A stretch of DNA of 30,549 nucleotides from CALKHT01 sp964511575 (GTDB lineage: Bacteria > Planctomycetota > Phycisphaerae > Phycisphaerales > Phycisphaeraceae). This document shows positions 13,971-23,496 of the stretch, piece after piece; positions within the stretch are counted from its first letter, which is position 1; each line of letters begins with the position of its first letter. Made by a program: the position numbers and the translations under genes. The notes below the pieces were generated by a model. It saw nothing but the letters and a program-made list of their open reading frames with translations. It ran no database searches and was not told where the DNA came from. Location: NCBI GenBank assembly GCA_964511575.1, contig CAZEFM010000041.1, positions 1 to 30,549 of the forward strand. The letters are read 5' to 3'.

Positions 13971-15140
13971 TCAGGTGATGGCGAGGCCGCGGATCAGGCC
14001 GTGCGCGTTTTCATTGCGCAGCTCGAGCGTGTACTCGCCGATGATCTGTCCCATCTCGCTGTCGCCGGTCGCGCCGAGCTTTTTGAAGTGGAAGCTTCGG
14101 CCGGCGAGCGGCAGCACATCGATGCGTGAGCTGTCCAGCAGCAGAACGGCGTCGGCGGGCACCCAGCGGCTGAGCACCACGCGGCAGACGCCGAAGTCCG
14201 ATTCGTACACACTGACCAGGTCGCGGAAGCGCGTGTCGCGGCTGCCGTATCCACGGTTGGACGTGATGAAGCCGTTGATGCGCCGCTTCTGCATGCCGTT
14301 GACGACGATCGTGTCGATCGTGCCGGAGGACTGCTCCCAGATGAAGCGCATGGCGGCATTGATCTGCTCTTCGGTGAGTTGATCGTCATCGTCGCCCGCG
14401 CCTTCGGGGAAGCCGTTGTCGCCGTTGACGAACACGTTGGTGCTGAGGGACGGGATGATGCCTCGCAGCGTGCGTCGAACGTTGGCGGTGCCCTCGGGGT
14501 TGACCGCGGGCGCCACGCCGTTGATCACGCAGTTCTCCAAATCGCGCAGCAGTTCGCGCAGGCGTTCCTGCTTCTGGTAGTCCAGTTCATCCGCCAGCGC
14601 GATCTGTCGGGCCGCCAGGTGCGAGCCGGAGACGTTGACGCTGGCGGTGAAGATTTGCGTGTAGTTGGCCTTGCGCGATCGGTTGGTGAATCGGGCGGTG
14701 GGGGCATCGTCGCCTTCGAGCGCGGCGTTGCCGAGGATGTGGATGACATCGCCGGTGGTGATCGCCTCGGGCGTCGTTCCCCCGTAGCCGCGCACCACGG
14801 TGAGCGTCGTGTCGTTGATGTTGGTGACGAGCATGACCTCGGCGGCGTTCTCGACGCGGATCTGATCGCCGATGCGGAACCGATCGGGATTGGCCACATC
14901 GAAGGTGGTGTCGCTGGTGGGCGTGCCGATGGACGGATCGTCGATGGCGTCGGTGTTGGGCAAAAGCTCGTCTTCGAGCCACTCGTGGACGGTGGCGTGC
15001 GCGGCCCGCTGGGGATCGCCCAAATGATCGAGCAGCGGCGTTTCGAAGGGGCTGACCAGACCGATGATGTCGCCGACGTCTTCGACAAGTTCGGGGAGCG
15101 AGGCGCCGGCGGAGTAGGTGGCTTTTCCAGTAAAGGGCAT
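13971..15140 (-). CDS. Major capsid protein, SU10 / DUF5309-like
   Basis: The 389-residue product begins MPFTGKATYSAGASLPELVEDVGD and has the pattern FETPLLDHLG, HEWLEDELLPNTDAID, the Ig-like insert FRIGDQIRVENAAEVMLV...VVRGYGGTT, then LADELDYQKQERLRELLRDLE. These are features I associate with the DUF5309 (SU10-type major head protein) HK97-fold family. Start ATG 15140 follows AGGACCTGTC. It lies after portal and scaffold-like genes, the normal head-module order. It should assemble the icosahedral shell. The frame is intact and full-length, with no sign of decay. Confidence 0.88.
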   Translation of the reverse strand: MPFTGKATYSAGASLPELVEDVGDIIGLVSPFETPLLDHLGDPQRAAHATVHEWLEDELLPNTDAIDDPSIGTPTSDTTFDVANPDRFRIGDQIRVENAAEVMLVTNINDTTLTVVRGYGGTTPEAITTGDVIHILGNAALEGDDAPTARFTNRSRKANYTQIFTASVNVSGSHLAARQIALADELDYQKQERLRELLRDLENCVINGVAPAVNPEGTANVRRTLRGIIPSLSTNVFVNGDNGFPEGAGDDDDQLTEEQINAAMRFIWEQSSGTIDTIVVNGMQKRRINGFITSNRGYGSRDTRFRDLVSVYESDFGVCRVVLSRWVPADAVLLLDSSRIDVLPLAGRSFHFKKLGATGDSEMGQIIGEYTLELRNENAHGLIRGLAIT

Positions 15141-15211
15141 GACAGGTCCTTTCAAATTCGGGTTGCGGGTTTCGGAAATGACGAACGGTTTTGGGAACGT
15201 GCGGGGTTAGG

Positions 15212-15619
15212 TCAGCGCTGCCGTTTCATGCGCAGGTAGCGCAGCAGGTCGCGGCGGTTGCCGGTGGCGAGTGCCTGTTGGGCGGCGGCCTGGGTTGGGG
15301 GCGGGGCATCATCACTGCGGGCGGGCATCGCCGATGCACCGGCTGCGGATTGACGACGGAAGAGGTACGGCTTGTCGCGACGCAGATCGTCCACGGCACG
15401 CTGCAGGTCGGGCTCATCCATCGTCGCCACGGCCGTTTCGGTGAGCAGCCGCGCCACTTCGATGTCGACCGCATCGGACTCGGCGAGCAGCGCATCGATG
15501 CGCTGCCGTCGCTCCAACGCGGTGATCGTCTGCTGCGCTTCGGCGAGTGCGGCCTGGGTGGTGGCGAGTTCATCGCGGAGAGTCTGAACGTCGTCGGGTT
15601 GAGGGGTTGGGTCGGGCAT
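15212..15619 (-). CDS. Scaffold-like protein
   Basis: The 135-residue product has an N-terminal coiled coil (VQTLRDELATTQAALAEAQQ ... ITALERRQRIDALL), a proline/alanine-rich linker and a basic C-terminus (RRDLLRYLRMKRQR). This organisation, and the place between portal and major capsid genes, fits phage internal scaffolding proteins, whose basic tail contacts the capsid during procapsid assembly. ATG 15619 has AAGGA 6 nt upstream. No protease domain is visible. The role is inferred from architecture and synteny. Confidence 0.7.
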   Translation of the reverse strand: MPDPTPQPDDVQTLRDELATTQAALAEAQQTITALERRQRIDALLAESDAVDIEVARLLTETAVATMDEPDLQRAVDDLRRDKPYLFRRQSAAGASAMPARSDDAPPPTQAAAQQALATGNRRDLLRYLRMKRQR

Positions 15620-15683
15620 CGGAATTCCTTTCAAATGCGGGACAAGTCACGTGGATCGCTGAAGCGATGACTGAGCGGGAGGG

Positions 15684-17195
15684 TTATGCTTCCTGCGTGT
15701 AGCCCAGTTCGTTGAGGACCTGGCGTCGTGGGACGCCGATCTCGAGTTTGAGTTGGGCATCGCGCAATCGTTGGGAGGTGTTCTCGGGCAGCGGGTTGGG
15801 CCAGTCGATGCGAACGTGGCGTTCATCGGGAGTGTTGGGCAGCACGCGCGTGTGGTTGGCGGCGTGGAGGATGAGCTGGCACATGCGTTCGATGCCGGTG
15901 CCGTAGGTCACGCGTTTCTTTTCGGTGCGGGCGAGCAGGCCGAGCATGGTCATGCGCAGCGCGTTCTCGCTGGTGAGGTTTCCGACCTTTCCCTGCAGCA
16001 TGCCGGCGGCGACGGGGGTGACGCTGCTGGTTTTGTCCATGGCCTGCCGAATTTCGTTGATGTGGGCGTCTTCGGAGGGGTTGGCGCCGTCGCCGCCGAA
16101 CTCCTGGATCGATGCATCGGGGTTGTCGGTGGCCCACATCTGTCCCGGGCCGACGGGTCGCTCGGTGAAGTGCTCGATGCCTTTGCCCAGATACATGCGA
16201 AACGCCTGGAACGTGACGCGGTTGGCGCGGTCGCTCAAGCGGGTATTCAACTCATCCTGCAAAGCGATGAGCGGCTCGACCTCGCTGAGGCCTTCGTAGG
16301 TGAAGGGCTGGGGCAGGTTCTGGATGTGAACAACGGGAACAACACCCAGCGCATTGACGCGTTGATCGATGAGGCGGCGCGATGCATCGGCGGCAACGTC
16401 GCTTTCATACAGCGTGCATGTGTCGGCGGTCCACACTTCGGTGCAGTCGACGGCGGCGCGACGCACGGCAGCAGGGCGGCCGAGCATCCGCTGCCGCAGA
16501 CGATGCAGCATGGTGGCGTCGTCACCCACGGCGTTGAGCTGACGACGGTAGTGCAGCACGTAGCCATCGAGCCTGCGGTAATCGCTGGAACAGAGGATGG
16601 GCACCGCACGCGGCGCTTCAATGGTTTCCAGAACGAAGCGGTCGGCGTAAGCAAGCGGGTCGGCGGGCGGTGTGATGCGCTGAAGATTGCAGCGCAGCAG
16701 CACATCGACGAAGCCATACACCGATCCGAGCAGCGCGAGGTTCTGGTAGAAGCCGATCGCGCCGTTGAGATTGAAGACGCGATGAAGGAAGCGGTCGATG
16801 AGGGCGGCCCGGTTCGGATCGGGGGCGAGGCTTTGCAGGACGGGCGGCCTGCCGAACATGAAGTCGACCAGTGCGTGGATACGCCAGGCGATGTCGTTCT
16901 CGATAACGATCTCGCGTTCGACCTCGTCACCAACGGCGGGGCGCGGCTGAGGCTTGCGCAGTCGCTGAGGCAGGCCCTCTTCCTGAGCGAGTCGATAGCG
17001 TCGGCCCAGTTCGCCGCGATGGTCGGCCCGTTCGGTCATGGGGTTGCGGTAGTAGTTCCACAGCCGGTGGAGTCGGGGGACGGTGGTGTGCCGGTGCTCA
17101 TTGAGCAGGAGGTCGAGGAAGGCTTCGCTGAGGTGGGAGGCGGCATCCACCCTGCCCGGGTCGGCGGCGGAGGCGGTGGGGAACGAGGCGATCAT
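15684..17195 (-). CDS. Phage portal protein
   Basis: The 503-residue product resembles SPP1 gp6/P22-type portal proteins: N-terminal helices (RLHRLWNYYRNPMTER), NDIAWRIHALVDFMFGRPP, then the stem and wing region, and EGLSEVEPLIALQDELNTRLSDRANRVTFQAF, typical of portal stem helices. The C-terminal part holds SENALRMTMLGLLARTEKK. Portals form the dodecameric DNA channel at one capsid vertex. ATG 17195 has AAGGAG with an 8-nt spacer. It is the first gene of the block. No terminase gene lies upstream; the next gene is a divergent regulator. Full-length and intact. Confidence 0.85.
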   Translation of the reverse strand: MIASFPTASAADPGRVDAASHLSEAFLDLLLNEHRHTTVPRLHRLWNYYRNPMTERADHRGELGRRYRLAQEEGLPQRLRKPQPRPAVGDEVEREIVIENDIAWRIHALVDFMFGRPPVLQSLAPDPNRAALIDRFLHRVFNLNGAIGFYQNLALLGSVYGFVDVLLRCNLQRITPPADPLAYADRFVLETIEAPRAVPILCSSDYRRLDGYVLHYRRQLNAVGDDATMLHRLRQRMLGRPAAVRRAAVDCTEVWTADTCTLYESDVAADASRRLIDQRVNALGVVPVVHIQNLPQPFTYEGLSEVEPLIALQDELNTRLSDRANRVTFQAFRMYLGKGIEHFTERPVGPGQMWATDNPDASIQEFGGDGANPSEDAHINEIRQAMDKTSSVTPVAAGMLQGKVGNLTSENALRMTMLGLLARTEKKRVTYGTGIERMCQLILHAANHTRVLPNTPDERHVRIDWPNPLPENTSQRLRDAQLKLEIGVPRRQVLNELGYTQEA

Positions 17196-17245
17196 GGGCG
17201 ATGCTCCTTAAGGCAGTGGGTCTACTCTGGGGCGTCGTCCCGGCT

Positions 17246-17257
17246 CTGTGCGCACAG
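17246..17257. promoter_or_regulatory. Palindrome copy 1, operator candidate
   Basis: CTGTGCGCACAG is a perfect 12-bp palindrome 50 nt upstream of the portal start. The inner 10-mer TGTGCGCACA recurs at 17348-17357 in the same intergenic region. Confidence 0.5.
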
Positions 17258-17347
17258 TTGGGACGGGTGGATGGCGTAACCGGTTGGTGGGCGGGGAGAA
17301 ACGCGGCGTGGTGGCAGACCATTTTTTTGTTAGGTTAATATTTGGAT

Positions 17348-17357
17348 TGTGCGCACA
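17348..17357. promoter_or_regulatory. Palindrome copy 2, operator candidate
   Basis: TGTGCGCACA recurs 101 bp from the first copy, next to the only AT-rich stretch (about 17319-17347) between the portal and regulator genes. That is where a promoter for either direction would be expected. No clear -35/-10 pair could be fixed. Confidence 0.5.
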
Positions 17358-17458
17358 TTCCTGCGCGAAGGTGGATGCGGGAGATGGCCTGTCGCAGACG
17401 GCGCGACATCCGCTGCGTGAGTGGCTGGCGAGCGTCACGGAGGTGCTTCGGCGGGCTT

Positions 17459-17475
17459 TTGGCGGATCGGGTGCA
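17459..17475 (+). promoter_or_regulatory. Possible sigma54 (-24/-12) promoter of the regulator gene
   Basis: TTGGC (17459-17463) and TGCA (17472-17475) have the GG (17461-17462) and GC (17473-17474) dinucleotides exactly 10 nt apart, as sigma54 promoters require. The site lies about 40 nt upstream of ATG 17514. Since the gene encodes a sigma54 activator, autoregulation is possible. Chance matches are frequent in GC-rich DNA. Confidence 0.35.
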
Positions 17476-17513
17476 CCGAACGCGTTTGCGTGGAAGAATG
17501 GCTGACTATTAAA

Positions 17514-19133
<1,620 letters not shown>

Positions 19134-19151
19134 GGGCGAGCCTATTCCGCT

Positions 19152-19209
19152 CCCCCTCGCTGAAGCGAGGGGGCCTCGAATCTGAGGCACGCCCACTTTA
19201 GTGGGCGTG
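19152..19209 (+). terminator. Twin hairpins after the regulator gene
   Basis: CCCCCTCGC (19152-19160) pairs with GCGAGGGGG (19165-19173) over TGAA. CACGCCCAC (19188-19196) pairs with GTGGGCGTG (19201-19209) over TTTA. Both stems are perfect 9-mers. Lacking T-tracts, they may be terminators or a copy of a palindromic repeat. Confidence 0.5.
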
Positions 19210-19270
19210 GGGTGGGCGTGAGACGGGGCGTGGATTTGTTTTGCGGCGTGGGGGTGCTAGGCTCTACCTG

Positions 19271-21208
19271 ATGGATTCAACGCGATCGGCTTCGCCTGCT
19301 GCGGGGCCTTCCAATTGGCAGCTCATTCGACGGATGCTCGCGCTGACCTGGCGTTATCGGCTGGGGTGCGTGCGCGTGCTGTTGCTGCAGATCGCGATGC
19401 TGGCGTTCAGCCTCGGCGGGTTGGGGGTGACGGGGCTGACGATCGACGCCATCCGTCACCGCGCGCAACCCGATGCGCCGGAGCCGATGTATAAGTTCGG
19501 CCTGCGTCCGCCGGAGGAATGGTCGAGCATCAAGCTGGTGGCGATTCTGTCGCTGACGGTGCTGGGGTTGGCGGCGGTGTACGCGGTGATTCGCTACATC
19601 GAAACGCTCTTCCGCGCCACGCTGGTGCAGAAGGTGGTCGTCGACCTGCGTTCCGCTGTTTATGACAAGCTGCAACGGCTGAGCTTTCGCTTCTTCGACA
19701 GCAACGATTCGGGATCGATCATCAACCGCGTGACCACGGATGTGCAGTCGGTGCGCATGTTCGTGGAAGGCGTGATCGTGGAAGTGCTGGCGCTGGTCGT
19801 GTCGCTGAGCTTTTATCTGGGGTATATGTTGAGCATCCATGTGCCGTTGACGCTGGCATGTCTGGCGACGACGCCGGTGCTCTGGGTGCTGACGGTGATG
19901 TTTTCGCGGAAGGTGCGGCCGGCGTATCGGCGCAACCGCGAGCTGCACGATCGGATGATCGGCACGCTGTCAGAAAACCTGCAGGGCGTGCACGTGGTGA
20001 AGGGGTTCGGCAGGCAGGCGGAACAGATCGCGCGGTTTCATGCGAACAACGAAGCGGTGCAGACACAGCAGCGATCGATTTTTCGCCGGGTGGCGACGTT
20101 TGTGCCTTCGGTGGAACTGCTGACGCACACGAACCTGGTGGTGCTGCTGGGCTTCGGCGGGTACCTGGTGATTCAGCGGCAGATCGAATTGGGGCAGGGG
20201 CTGGTGGTGTTCGCGGCGATTCTGCGGGCGTGGTCAACGAACGTGCAGAGCGTGGCGAACATCGCCAACAGCGTGCAGCGGAGTTTGACGGGCGCGCAGC
20301 GCGTGTTCGCGGTGCTGGATGAACCGGTGGAGGTGCGCAGTCCCGAATCACCAAAACGTTTGGGCGTGGCGCGGGGCGCCGTGACGTTCGAGGGGGTGAC
20401 GTTCGGTTACGATTCGGCCGAGCCGGTGCTTCACGATATTGCGCTGGATGTTCCGCCGGGACAATGCATCGCGGTGTTGGGCGCAACCGGCGCGGGTAAG
20501 AGCACGCTGTTGTCGCTCATTCCGCGGTTCTACGATCCGCAGCAGGGACGGGTGCTGGTCGATGGCGTGGATGTACGTGAACTGGATCTGGACGACCTGC
20601 GGCGCAACGTGGGCATCGTGTTTCAGGAAAGCTTCCTGTTCAGCACCACCGTGGCGGCGAACATCGCGTTCGGCAACCCCGACGCCTCTCAGGAACAGAT
20701 CGAACAGGCGGCTCACATCGCCTGCGCCCACGACTTCATCAGCGAGTTGCCGCACGGCTACGACACGATCATCGGCGAAAACGGCGTGGACCTGTCCGGC
20801 GGACAACGGCAGCGACTGGCGATCGCGCGGGCGATCCTGCTGCAACCTTCCATTCTGTTGCTGGACGATCCGACGGCCGCGGTGGATGCGGACACGGAGC
20901 ATCAGATTCTCGCGGCGATGGACAGCGCGATGGAGGGTCGCACGACATTCGTGATCGCGCATCGGTTGAGCACGCTGCGTCGGGCGGACCGGGTGATTGT
21001 GCTGAAGCGCGGGCGGATCGTGCAAAGCGGAACGCATGCGGAACTGATGGCACGTAGTGGGCATTATCGGGATGTGGCGCTGCTGCAGATCGCCGACAGC
21101 AAGACGGCGGAGCTGCTCGAAGCATTGCCGGAGGAGCAGGAGGAAATAATCGCGGCGGAACTGGACGTGACGCTGGACGCCGACTCGGGAGACACCGCCG
21201 CGCCATGA
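19271..21208 (+). CDS. ABC exporter half-transporter 1 (degenerate-site subunit)
   Basis: The 645-residue product is a type IV exporter half: six-helix transmembrane domain (about 30-330, including LSFRFFDSNDSGSIINRVTTD coupling region), then an ATPase domain with Walker A GATGAGKST, Q-loop FQESFLF, signature LSGGQRQR, Walker B LLLDDPTAAVD and switch AHRLST. The catalytic glutamate after Walker B is Asp here. Start ATG 19271 is chosen by family alignment; the ribosome site is weak. Its stop overlaps the next start as ATGA. Likely a heterodimeric lipid, peptide or drug exporter; substrate unknown. Confidence 0.95.
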   Translation: MDSTRSASPAAGPSNWQLIRRMLALTWRYRLGCVRVLLLQIAMLAFSLGGLGVTGLTIDAIRHRAQPDAPEPMYKFGLRPPEEWSSIKLVAILSLTVLGLAAVYAVIRYIETLFRATLVQKVVVDLRSAVYDKLQRLSFRFFDSNDSGSIINRVTTDVQSVRMFVEGVIVEVLALVVSLSFYLGYMLSIHVPLTLACLATTPVLWVLTVMFSRKVRPAYRRNRELHDRMIGTLSENLQGVHVVKGFGRQAEQIARFHANNEAVQTQQRSIFRRVATFVPSVELLTHTNLVVLLGFGGYLVIQRQIELGQGLVVFAAILRAWSTNVQSVANIANSVQRSLTGAQRVFAVLDEPVEVRSPESPKRLGVARGAVTFEGVTFGYDSAEPVLHDIALDVPPGQCIAVLGATGAGKSTLLSLIPRFYDPQQGRVLVDGVDVRELDLDDLRRNVGIVFQESFLFSTTVAANIAFGNPDASQEQIEQAAHIACAHDFISELPHGYDTIIGENGVDLSGGQRQRLAIARAILLQPSILLLDDPTAAVDADTEHQILAAMDSAMEGRTTFVIAHRLSTLRRADRVIVLKRGRIVQSGTHAELMARSGHYRDVALLQIADSKTAELLEALPEEQEEIIAAELDVTLDADSGDTAAP

Positions 21209-23071
21209 CGACGCAACTGCAACAACCCAACGCCTCGGCCGACGGCGTCGTCGGACAGCGCGGTCGTGCGGCACTGACAACGGTGCGGCGTGATACACGT
21301 GAACCAGCGCAGCGACCGCTCGATCTGAAGCTCATCGCCCGGCTGATGGGTTTCACCCGGCCTTATGCCCGCAAACGCAACTGGCTGCTCTTTTGCGTGG
21401 TGGTGCGCGCGATTCAATTCCCCGCGATCATGTGGCTGTTCACCGTGCTCATCACCGGGCCGATCACCACGGGCAACGTGTCGCAACTGGTGTGGGGCAG
21501 CGTCGCGTTTTTCCTGTTGTCGCTGGCGACGGCGATCAACTTCCACTTCCGCCATCGGCTGGCAAACGAACTGGGCGAGGCGGTGGTGCACGATTTACGC
21601 AATCGGCTGTTTGAACATCTGCAGGCGCTGTCGATGCGGTACTTCGACCGCACGAAACGCGGCTGGATCATCGCGCGCGTCAACTCGGACGTGGAAGCGG
21701 TGCGCACCGGCGTGCAGGATGTGCTTTTCGTGTCGATCGTGCAGTTCGGTCAGATGGTGATCGCCGGGGCGGTGATGCTGTGGTACGACTGGTTGCTGTT
21801 CAGTCTGGTGTTGGCGATCGCCCCGGTGATTCACGTGATCGTACGGTATTTCCGCAGGCGGTTGAGCCAGGCATGGCGCGATGTGCAGGAAAGCTTCAGT
21901 CGGGTGACGGCAACGCTGGCGGAATCGGTGAGCGGTATTCGGGTGACGCAGGGATTCGTGCGACAGGATGTGAACGCGGCGCTCTTTTCCGATCTGGTGA
22001 CCGACCACGCCAACTATCACATGCGGGCGCAGAAGATGGCGGGCCAGTTCCTGCCGCTGCTGGAGTTCAACAGTCAGGTGTTCACCGCCACGCTGCTGTT
22101 TCTCGGCGGGTATCTGGCGCTCACGCCCGATGCACCGTTCCACGCGAATACAGACGTCGGGAACATCATCATGTTCCTCTTCATGTCAAACCTCTTTTTC
22201 TCGCCGATCAACGTGATCGGTCGGCAGTACAACACGGCGTTGACGGCGATGGCGGGTGCGGAGCGTGTGTTTGCGATGCTGGACACGCAGCCGGATTTCG
22301 TCGATCCGCCCGATGCGGTGGAGCTGCCGCCGATTCAGGGGCGTGTGGAACTGCGCAACCTCACGTTCGGGTACAACCCCGATACGCCGGTGCTGCACGA
22401 CATCAACTTTGTTGCGCAACCCGGCGAGCTGATCGCGCTGGTCGGCCACACGGGAAGCGGCAAGAGTTCGATCATCAACCTCATCGCGCGGTTTTACCTG
22501 CCCACGAAGGGTGAGCTGCTGATCGACGGTTACGACACACGCAAGGTGACAGGTAAGTCGCTCAACCGGCAAATGGGCATCGTGCTGCAGCAAAACTTCC
22601 TGTTCACGGGCACCGTGATGGACAACATCCGTGTGGGGCGGCCTGAGGCGAGCGACGAGGAAGTGATCGCGGCGGCACGCAAGCTGGATGTGCTCGACCT
22701 CATCGAGGCGATGCCCAACGGTTTCGACACGGTGGTGGGCGAGCGCGGCAATAACCTGTCATTGGGGCAGCGGCAGATCGTCTGCTTCACCCGTGCGATG
22801 CTGGCCGACCCGCGAATCATGATTCTGGACGAGGCGACGAGCAGCGTGGACTCGATGACGGAGGCACGGATTCAAAAAGCACTCGAAGCGCTACTGCAGG
22901 GCAGAACGAGTTTTGTTGTGGCGCACCGGCTTTCGACGATCCGTCATGCGGACCAGGTGCTGGTGCTGGACCACGGCCGCATCGTCGAGCGGGGCCGACA
23001 CACGGAGCTGCTCACGCAAGGCGGCGTCTACGCCAACATGTACCGCCAGTTCGTCCGAACGACGGAGATGT
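21205..23071 (+). CDS. ABC exporter half-transporter 2 (3' end in assembly gap)
   Basis: The second half has a transmembrane domain (about 45-340, with MRYFDRTKRGWIIARVNSD coupling region) and an ATPase domain with Walker A GHTGSGKSS, Q-loop LQQNFLF, a non-canonical signature LSLGQRQ, Walker B MILDEATSSVD with catalytic Glu, and AHRLST. Paired with the first half this gives one canonical and one degenerate ATP site. ATG 21205 overlaps the previous stop. The frame reaches YRQFVRTTEM just before the N run. Exporters normally end close to here, so probably only a few residues are missing. Confidence 0.93.
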
Positions 23072-23171
23072 NNNNNNNNNNNNNNNNNNNNNNNNNNNNN
23101 NNNNNNNNNNNNNNNNNNNNNNNNNNNNNNNNNNNNNNNNNNNNNNNNNNNNNNNNNNNNNNNNNNNNNNN
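23072..23171. other. Assembly gap (100 N)
   Basis: A run of exactly 100 N, the conventional placeholder for a gap of unknown size. It hides the 3' end of the exporter gene and the start of the Rieske gene; whole genes could be missing. Confidence 1.
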
Positions 23172-23486
23172 TGGACCAACCTTTGCGCCATCGATGAAGT
23201 GCCGCCTGCGGATCAGGGGGGGAAGTATCTCGTTTTGAACGGGTACATTCTGGCGGTGTGGCGGCTGGCAGATGGCGGTGTGCGGGTAATGGATGATCGC
23301 TGCCCGCATGCCGGGGGGAGTTTGTCGGCTGGACACATCGACGATGAACTGGGGTGTGTCATGTGTCCGTGGCACGCCTGGCCCTTTGACCCGGACACCG
23401 GCGCGTGCCCGGACAACCCCGCCTTTGCCGTGCGCACCTACGAAGCGAAGGTGGAAGACGGCCGGGTGTGGGCGAAGCTGGATTGA
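23172..23486 (+). CDS. Rieske [2Fe-2S] ferredoxin-like protein, 5' end in gap
   Basis: The visible 104 codons read WTNLCAIDEVPPADQGGKYL onward and contain both halves of the Rieske cluster motif: CPHAGG and, 15 residues later, CPWHAWPFD. This is close to small NirD-type or dioxygenase-ferredoxin Rieske proteins of about 105-110 residues, so only the first few codons are lost. It likely serves as an electron carrier or redox subunit; the partner is not identifiable. GTG 23199 is an internal codon rather than the start, since the family pattern extends upstream to the gap. It converges on the peroxidase fusion gene with a 10-nt spacing. Confidence 0.85.
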   Translation, partial: WTNLCAIDEVPPADQGGKYLVLNGYILAVWRLADGGVRVMDDRCPHAGGSLSAGHIDDELGCVMCPWHAWPFDPDTGACPDNPAFAVRTYEAKVEDGRVWAKLD

Positions 23487-23496
23487 TGCGCCTCCG

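Larger units (their letters stand above)
11396..17195 (-). mobile_element. Phage-derived head/lysis-like block without terminase or tail
   Basis: Nine colinear minus-strand genes (portal, scaffold, capsid, connector-like, unknown, TM coiled coil, lipoprotein, unknown, holin-like) are tightly spaced, each with a plausible start signal and an uninterrupted frame. No large terminase, tail tape measure, tail fibre, endolysin, integrase or att repeat is visible around it. It is therefore either a domesticated particle locus (gene-transfer-agent-like or other), a satellite relying on other packaging genes, or a selectively preserved prophage remnant. Confidence 0.7.

Noticed and set aside
11396..17195. 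Calling the block an encapsulin-type compartment
   Set aside because: A portal, a scaffold-like and a connector-like gene accompany the shell gene, which encapsulin systems lack; phage head module is the better description.
17246..17257. Calling CTGTGCGCACAG a LexA (SOS) box
   Set aside because: It has CTGT...ACAG ends, but the 4-nt centre does not fit the CTGT-N8-ACAG spacing of proteobacterial LexA, and the planctomycete motif is not something I can confirm; left as an unnamed operator candidate.
15753..17279. Long plus-strand open frame opposite the portal gene
   Set aside because: Composition is anti-coding, with no domains or start signal; the portal frame has a ribosome site and fits its neighbours.
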